A program made the translations under genes and the position numbers. This document shows positions 60,512 to 64,000 of a DNA stretch of 64,000 nucleotides, one piece after another. The notes under the pieces are model-generated. The model made no database searches. It saw nothing but the letters and a program-made list of their open reading frames with translations, and had not been told where the DNA came from. The first letter of the stretch is position 1; every line of letters starts with the position of its first letter. Source of the stretch: Citreimonas salinaria. GTDB lineage: Bacteria > Pseudomonadota > Alphaproteobacteria > Rhodobacterales > Rhodobacteraceae. Where the stretch lies: assembly GCF_900107235.1 (NCBI RefSeq), contig NZ_FNPF01000002.1:248001-312000 (forward strand). The letters are read 5' to 3'.

Positions 60512-63064
60512 ATGACGAGGCCGCGCGTGACCCGATTCATCCTGTCCTTTTTCGGCGGCATCTTCAGCGTGATCACGCTGGGGCTGCTGATGGTCGCGCT
60601 CACCATCGGCGCGGTCTTCTGGATGTACGGCCGCGACCTGCCGAGCCACGAAAGCCTAGCACAGTACACGCCGCCGACGATCAGCCGGATCTACTCGGCC
60701 GAGGGGCGCGTGATCGACGAATTCGCGCAGGAACGCCGGCTGTTCACCCCCGCCGACCAGATCCCGGATCTGGTCAAGCAGGCTTTCATCTCGGCCGAGG
60801 ACAAGAACTTCTACAGCCACCAGGGCTATGACCCGCGTGGCATCGCGGCGGCCTTCGTCGACGCGGTGCGCTCGCGCGGGCAGGACGTGCGCGGCGCGTC
60901 CACGATCACCCAGCAGGTGATGAAGAACTTCCTGCTGTCGGGCGACCGGCGGGCCGAGCGCAAGATCAAGGAGATCATCCTGGCCAGCCGCGTGGAATCC
61001 GCGCTGAGCAAGGAGAAGATCCTCGAACTCTATCTCAACGAGATCTTCCTGGGCCAGAACGCCTACGGCGTCACCGCCGCGGCGCAGGTCTACTTCAACA
61101 AGACCCTGTCCCAGCTCGCACCGCACGAGGCCGCGACGCTTGCCTCGATGCCCAAGGCGCCGTCGAACTACCATCCCGTGCGCAATGCCGACCGGCTGCT
61201 GGACCGGCGCAACTTCGTGCTGCGCGAGATGTACGAAAACGGCTATATCGACCGCGGAACCTATCTGGTGGAAGAGGCGCAGCCGCTACGCTCGGTCCAG
61301 AACGACGACTTCGAACCGTACCAACGTGCCATGCCCCCGCGCGACTACTTTACCGACGAGATCCGCCGCCAGCTGAGCCGCGATTTCGGCGAAGAGCAGT
61401 TCTTCTCGGGCGGCTACAACGTGCGGGCCACGCTCGACCCCGAGATGCAGGAAGAGGCCGCCGAGGCGCTGCGCCGGGCACTGGAACGCTACGACCGCGG
61501 CCTGGGCACCTGGCGCGGCACCGGCGTCACGATCCCGGTCGAGACGCTGGAGGACGAGGCGGCCTGGCGCGCGGCACTGGTCGATCTGAACGTCGCCCGC
61601 GACATCACGCTGGACGGAAAATGGCACGTGGCTGTGGTGCGCGAGGTGCGTGCCGACGAGCTGGTGCTGGGAATCGAGGACGTGCCCGCCGATGATCCGC
61701 GCGCGCCCGTGGTGCCGCGGTCGGACACATCGTGGTTCAGCGGAGACCTGGACGCCAATTTCGGTGCCGGCGCCGTGGTCTATGTCCGCGAGGAGATGAC
61801 GGAGGAGGGCGGCTTCGCGCATTGGAGCCTGCGCCAGATCCCCGAGGTTCAGGGCGGCTTCATGGCGATGGACGCCAACACCGGCCGCGTGATCGCCATG
61901 CAGGGCGGTTTTTCCTACCAGGACTCGGTGTTCAACCGCGCCACCCAGGCGCAGCGCCAGCCGGGGTCGAGCTTCAAGCCCTTCGTCTACGCCTCGGCGC
62001 TGGATTCGGGCTACACCCCCGCGACGATCGTGGTCGACGCCCCTATCGAGGTGGACACCGCGCAGGGCGTCTGGCGGCCGCGCAACGCGTCCAACCGGTT
62101 CTACGGACCGACGCCCCTGCGGACGGGCATCGAGAGGTCGCGCAACCTGATGACCATCCGCCTGGCGCAAGAGGTGGGCATGGACACGGTCGCCACCTAT
62201 GCTGAGCGGTTCGGCGTCTACGACGACATGGGCCGGAACATCGCCAACTCGCTGGGTGCGGACGAGACGACGCTGTATCGCATGGTCGCGGCCTACGCGA
62301 TGTTCGCCAACGGCGGCGAGCGGGTCGAGCCCACGCTGATCGACCGCGTGCAAGACCGCTATGGCAAGACGATCTACAGCCACGAGACGGCGGCCGGCAA
62401 TGCGCGGGTCTGCATCGATTGCGACGACGCCGCGCTGCCCGAGGGCCGCGCGCCGCGCATCATCAACCAGCGCGAGCGGGTGATGAACGCGGTCACGGCC
62501 TACCAGCTGACCTCGATGATGCAGGGCGTGGTCGAGCGCGGCACCGCGGCCGCAACGGTGAACCTGCCGGTGCCCACCGCGGGCAAGACGGGCACCACGA
62601 ACGACGCCAAGGACGTGTGGTTCGTCGGCTTCACCTCGAACATCGTGGCGGGCTGCTACATCGGCTACGACCAGCCGCAGCCGCTGGGTGCATCGGCGTC
62701 GGGCGGCGCGATGTGCGGCCCGGTGTTCGACGAGTTCATGGAGGAGGCGGTGGCCAAGTATGGCGGCGGGCCCTTCGACGTCCCGGACGAGTGCCAGTTC
62801 ATCAAGATCGACCGGTTCAGCGGTTCGCGGCTGTCGGACGACGCGAGCGGGCCGAACGTGGTGGCCGAGTGCTTCCGCGAGGGCGAGGTTCCGATCTTCG
62901 GCATCCAGTTCGACGGCGGCTTCGCGGTCTCGGGCGATTTCGACCGGATCGCCCCCGGCGAGGAAGAGGGCCAGGCCCGCAACGTGACCACCTCGACCGG
63001 AGAGCAGGGCGTGGTGGGGCCGCGGGCCGGGTTCGGCACGCTCAGCTCGGGCGGGCTATACTGA
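60512..63064 (+). CDS. mrcA: Penicillin-binding protein 1A
   Basis: 850 residues. One N-terminal membrane helix (about 12-35), glycosyltransferase GT51 domain with SAEDKNFYSHQGYD and GASTITQQ, then a transpeptidase with SxxK as PGSSFKPF, and KTGTT. Builds peptidoglycan. Start at 60512; an in-frame GTG 15 bp on is possible. Confidence 0.96.
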   Translation: MTRPRVTRFILSFFGGIFSVITLGLLMVALTIGAVFWMYGRDLPSHESLAQYTPPTISRIYSAEGRVIDEFAQERRLFTPADQIPDLVKQAFISAEDKNFYSHQGYDPRGIAAAFVDAVRSRGQDVRGASTITQQVMKNFLLSGDRRAERKIKEIILASRVESALSKEKILELYLNEIFLGQNAYGVTAAAQVYFNKTLSQLAPHEAATLASMPKAPSNYHPVRNADRLLDRRNFVLREMYENGYIDRGTYLVEEAQPLRSVQNDDFEPYQRAMPPRDYFTDEIRRQLSRDFGEEQFFSGGYNVRATLDPEMQEEAAEALRRALERYDRGLGTWRGTGVTIPVETLEDEAAWRAALVDLNVARDITLDGKWHVAVVREVRADELVLGIEDVPADDPRAPVVPRSDTSWFSGDLDANFGAGAVVYVREEMTEEGGFAHWSLRQIPEVQGGFMAMDANTGRVIAMQGGFSYQDSVFNRATQAQRQPGSSFKPFVYASALDSGYTPATIVVDAPIEVDTAQGVWRPRNASNRFYGPTPLRTGIERSRNLMTIRLAQEVGMDTVATYAERFGVYDDMGRNIANSLGADETTLYRMVAAYAMFANGGERVEPTLIDRVQDRYGKTIYSHETAAGNARVCIDCDDAALPEGRAPRIINQRERVMNAVTAYQLTSMMQGVVERGTAAATVNLPVPTAGKTGTTNDAKDVWFVGFTSNIVAGCYIGYDQPQPLGASASGGAMCGPVFDEFMEEAVAKYGGGPFDVPDECQFIKIDRFSGSRLSDDASGPNVVAECFREGEVPIFGIQFDGGFAVSGDFDRIAPGEEEGQARNVTTSTGEQGVVGPRAGFGTLSSGGLY

Positions 63065-63076
63065 CGGCGATACCGG

Positions 63077-63144
63077 GTGTCCCACGGTGGGACATCCCGG
63101 CGCCTGAACGATTCCAAGGGCTTGCAGAGACGCTTTAACCTTTC
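63077..63144 (-). repeat. 68-bp intergenic element, copy 2
   Basis: Same blocks as at 34861-34928 but on the minus strand: GAAAGGTTAA, CTGCAAG, TTG, GGCGCC, then TGTCCCACCGTGGGACAC. The spacing is identical and the palindrome differs by one base (63095). It sits 13 bp after the PBP1A stop and 94-161 bp before prfB. Confidence 0.75.
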
Positions 63145-63237
63145 GTCAACGAAGGCCCCCGCCGGCCGGCGGCTTGCCCGCGCCGCGCCGGCCTGCTATC
63201 AGCGGCCGACATCCAATCAACCCGACCGGACCCGACC

Positions 63238-64000
63238 ATGCGCGCCGAAGCCCAGAACAACGTCGAGAAGATCCGCAAGTCGCTCGACCTGCTGGCCCAG
63301 CGGCTGGGCCACGAGACCGCCCAGCACCGGCTGGAGGAGTTCAACGCGCGCGTCGAGGATCCCGACCTGTGGAACGATCCCGCTGCCGCGCAGAAGCTGA
63401 TGCGTGACCGGCAGGGGCTGGTCGACGCGATGGAGGCCTACAACTCGCTCAAGCAGGAGCTGGAGGACCAGGTCGAGCTGATCGAGCTGGGTGAGGCCGA
63501 GGACGACGAAGAGGTCGTGGCCGAGGCAGAGACCGCACTGCGCGGGCTGGTGGATCGCGCCGCCAAGAAGGAGCTCGAGGCGCTGCTGGATGGCGAGACC
63601 GACGGCAACGACGCCTTCCTCGAGATCAAGTCCGGGGCAGGGGGCACCGAGGCCTGCGACTGGGCGCAGATGCTGGCGCGGATGTATGTCCGCTGGGCCG
63701 AGAAGCGCGGCTTCGAGGTCGAGTTGCAGGAAGAGACGCCGGGCACCGAGGCCGGCATCAAGTCTGCCACCTACCAGATCAAGGGCAAGAACGCCTACGG
63801 CTGGCTGAAATCGGAATCCGGCACGCACCGGCTGGTGCGCATCTCGCCCTTCGGCAAGGGCACGCGCGAGACGTCCTTCGCCGCCGTGGGCGCCTACCCG
63901 GTGATCGACGACAACATCGAGATCGAGGTGAACCCCGCCGACATCCGCATCGACACCTACCGGTCGTCGGGCGCGGGCGGGCAGCACGTGAACACGACGG
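63238..64000 (+). CDS. prfB: Peptide chain release factor 2, partial
   Basis: 254 codons seen; the gene continues beyond the window. N-terminal helical domain, then SGAGGTEACDWAQML and the GGQ motif in SSGAGGQHVNTT at the end of the window. It reads UGA and UAA stop codons. The reading frame is continuous from 63238, so the programmed +1 frameshift known in E. coli (an in-frame TGA near codon 26) is absent here. Confidence 0.95.
   Translation, partial: MRAEAQNNVEKIRKSLDLLAQRLGHETAQHRLEEFNARVEDPDLWNDPAAAQKLMRDRQGLVDAMEAYNSLKQELEDQVELIELGEAEDDEEVVAEAETALRGLVDRAAKKELEALLDGETDGNDAFLEIKSGAGGTEACDWAQMLARMYVRWAEKRGFEVELQEETPGTEAGIKSATYQIKGKNAYGWLKSESGTHRLVRISPFGKGTRETSFAAVGAYPVIDDNIEIEVNPADIRIDTYRSSGAGGQHVNTT

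Noticed and set aside
63238-63330. Programmed frameshift in prfB
   Set aside because: The frame is continuous through the region where E. coli has its in-frame TGA; no CTTTGA slippery site is present.

Overview
The window is a GC-rich piece of an alphaproteobacterial chromosome, almost certainly from the Rhodobacteraceae (Rhodobacterales). The evidence is the sciP-ctrA cell-cycle pair, a HemA-type 5-aminolevulinate synthase very close to the Rhodobacter enzyme, the gene order alr-mlaE-mlaF-radA-cvpA-purF, a fused indolepyruvate:ferredoxin oxidoreductase, a Hint_2 protein and a GTTC-N7-GTTC LexA-type box. It is dense and mostly housekeeping. I found no rRNA, tRNA, CRISPR array, phage or intact insertion sequence.

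Layout. 0-16 kb is mostly minus strand: purF, cvpA, radA, a small membrane protein, mlaF, mlaE, alr; a plus-strand pair for cobalamin synthesis (cobS and a cobC-like phosphatase); dnaB, pyrC and a conserved gene of unknown function; then a tightly overlapping set of glycosyltransferase, sulfotransferase and glycosyltransferase. 16-25 kb: a CoxD/CoxE-like AAA+ ATPase and VWA pair, a large acidic OmpA-family protein, a glyoxalase-fold protein, prfC, a Hint protein, an atypical SDR and an M48 protease. 25-36 kb: purL, a likely small RNA, a LysR regulator divergent from the indolepyruvate oxidoreductase, murI, argC, ccmE, mnmA. 36-47 kb: sciP, ctrA, ligA, recG, a 40-residue membrane protein behind LexA-type repeats, an IscU-like scaffold, hisI, gluQ, trmFO, an enoyl-CoA hydratase and a thioesterase. 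47-51 kb: wrecked speD and speE genes, an intergenic stretch with a 22-bp perfect palindrome, a MocR-type regulator without its PLP lysine, and an M20 peptidase. 51-64 kb: hemA, a RodZ-like protein with a doubled C-terminal domain, ispG, a thioredoxin-fold/DsbA pair, a BepA-like protease, an aminotransferase, an amidase, PBP1A and the start of prfB.

How the genes work together. Several serve cell-envelope growth (alr, murI, amiC-like amidase, PBP1A, RodZ-like, OmpA-like, mlaEF-like). Others serve replication and repair (dnaB, ligA, recG, radA) and their cell-cycle control (ctrA, sciP). Purine, pyrimidine, arginine, histidine, haem and isoprenoid biosynthesis genes are scattered between them.

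The most interesting non-routine signals are: (1) the putative SOS-controlled single-pass micro-protein at 42.2 kb; (2) a 68-bp intergenic element present twice, in opposite orientation, with a perfect 19-bp palindrome (34.9 and 63.1 kb); (3) a minus-strand RNA at 28.1 kb with two hairpins, a CCUCCC motif and a U8 tail; (4) a decayed spermidine operon beside a degenerate MocR regulator; (5) a terminator-like hairpin abutting the sciP start; and (6) stacked palindromes in the hemA leader.
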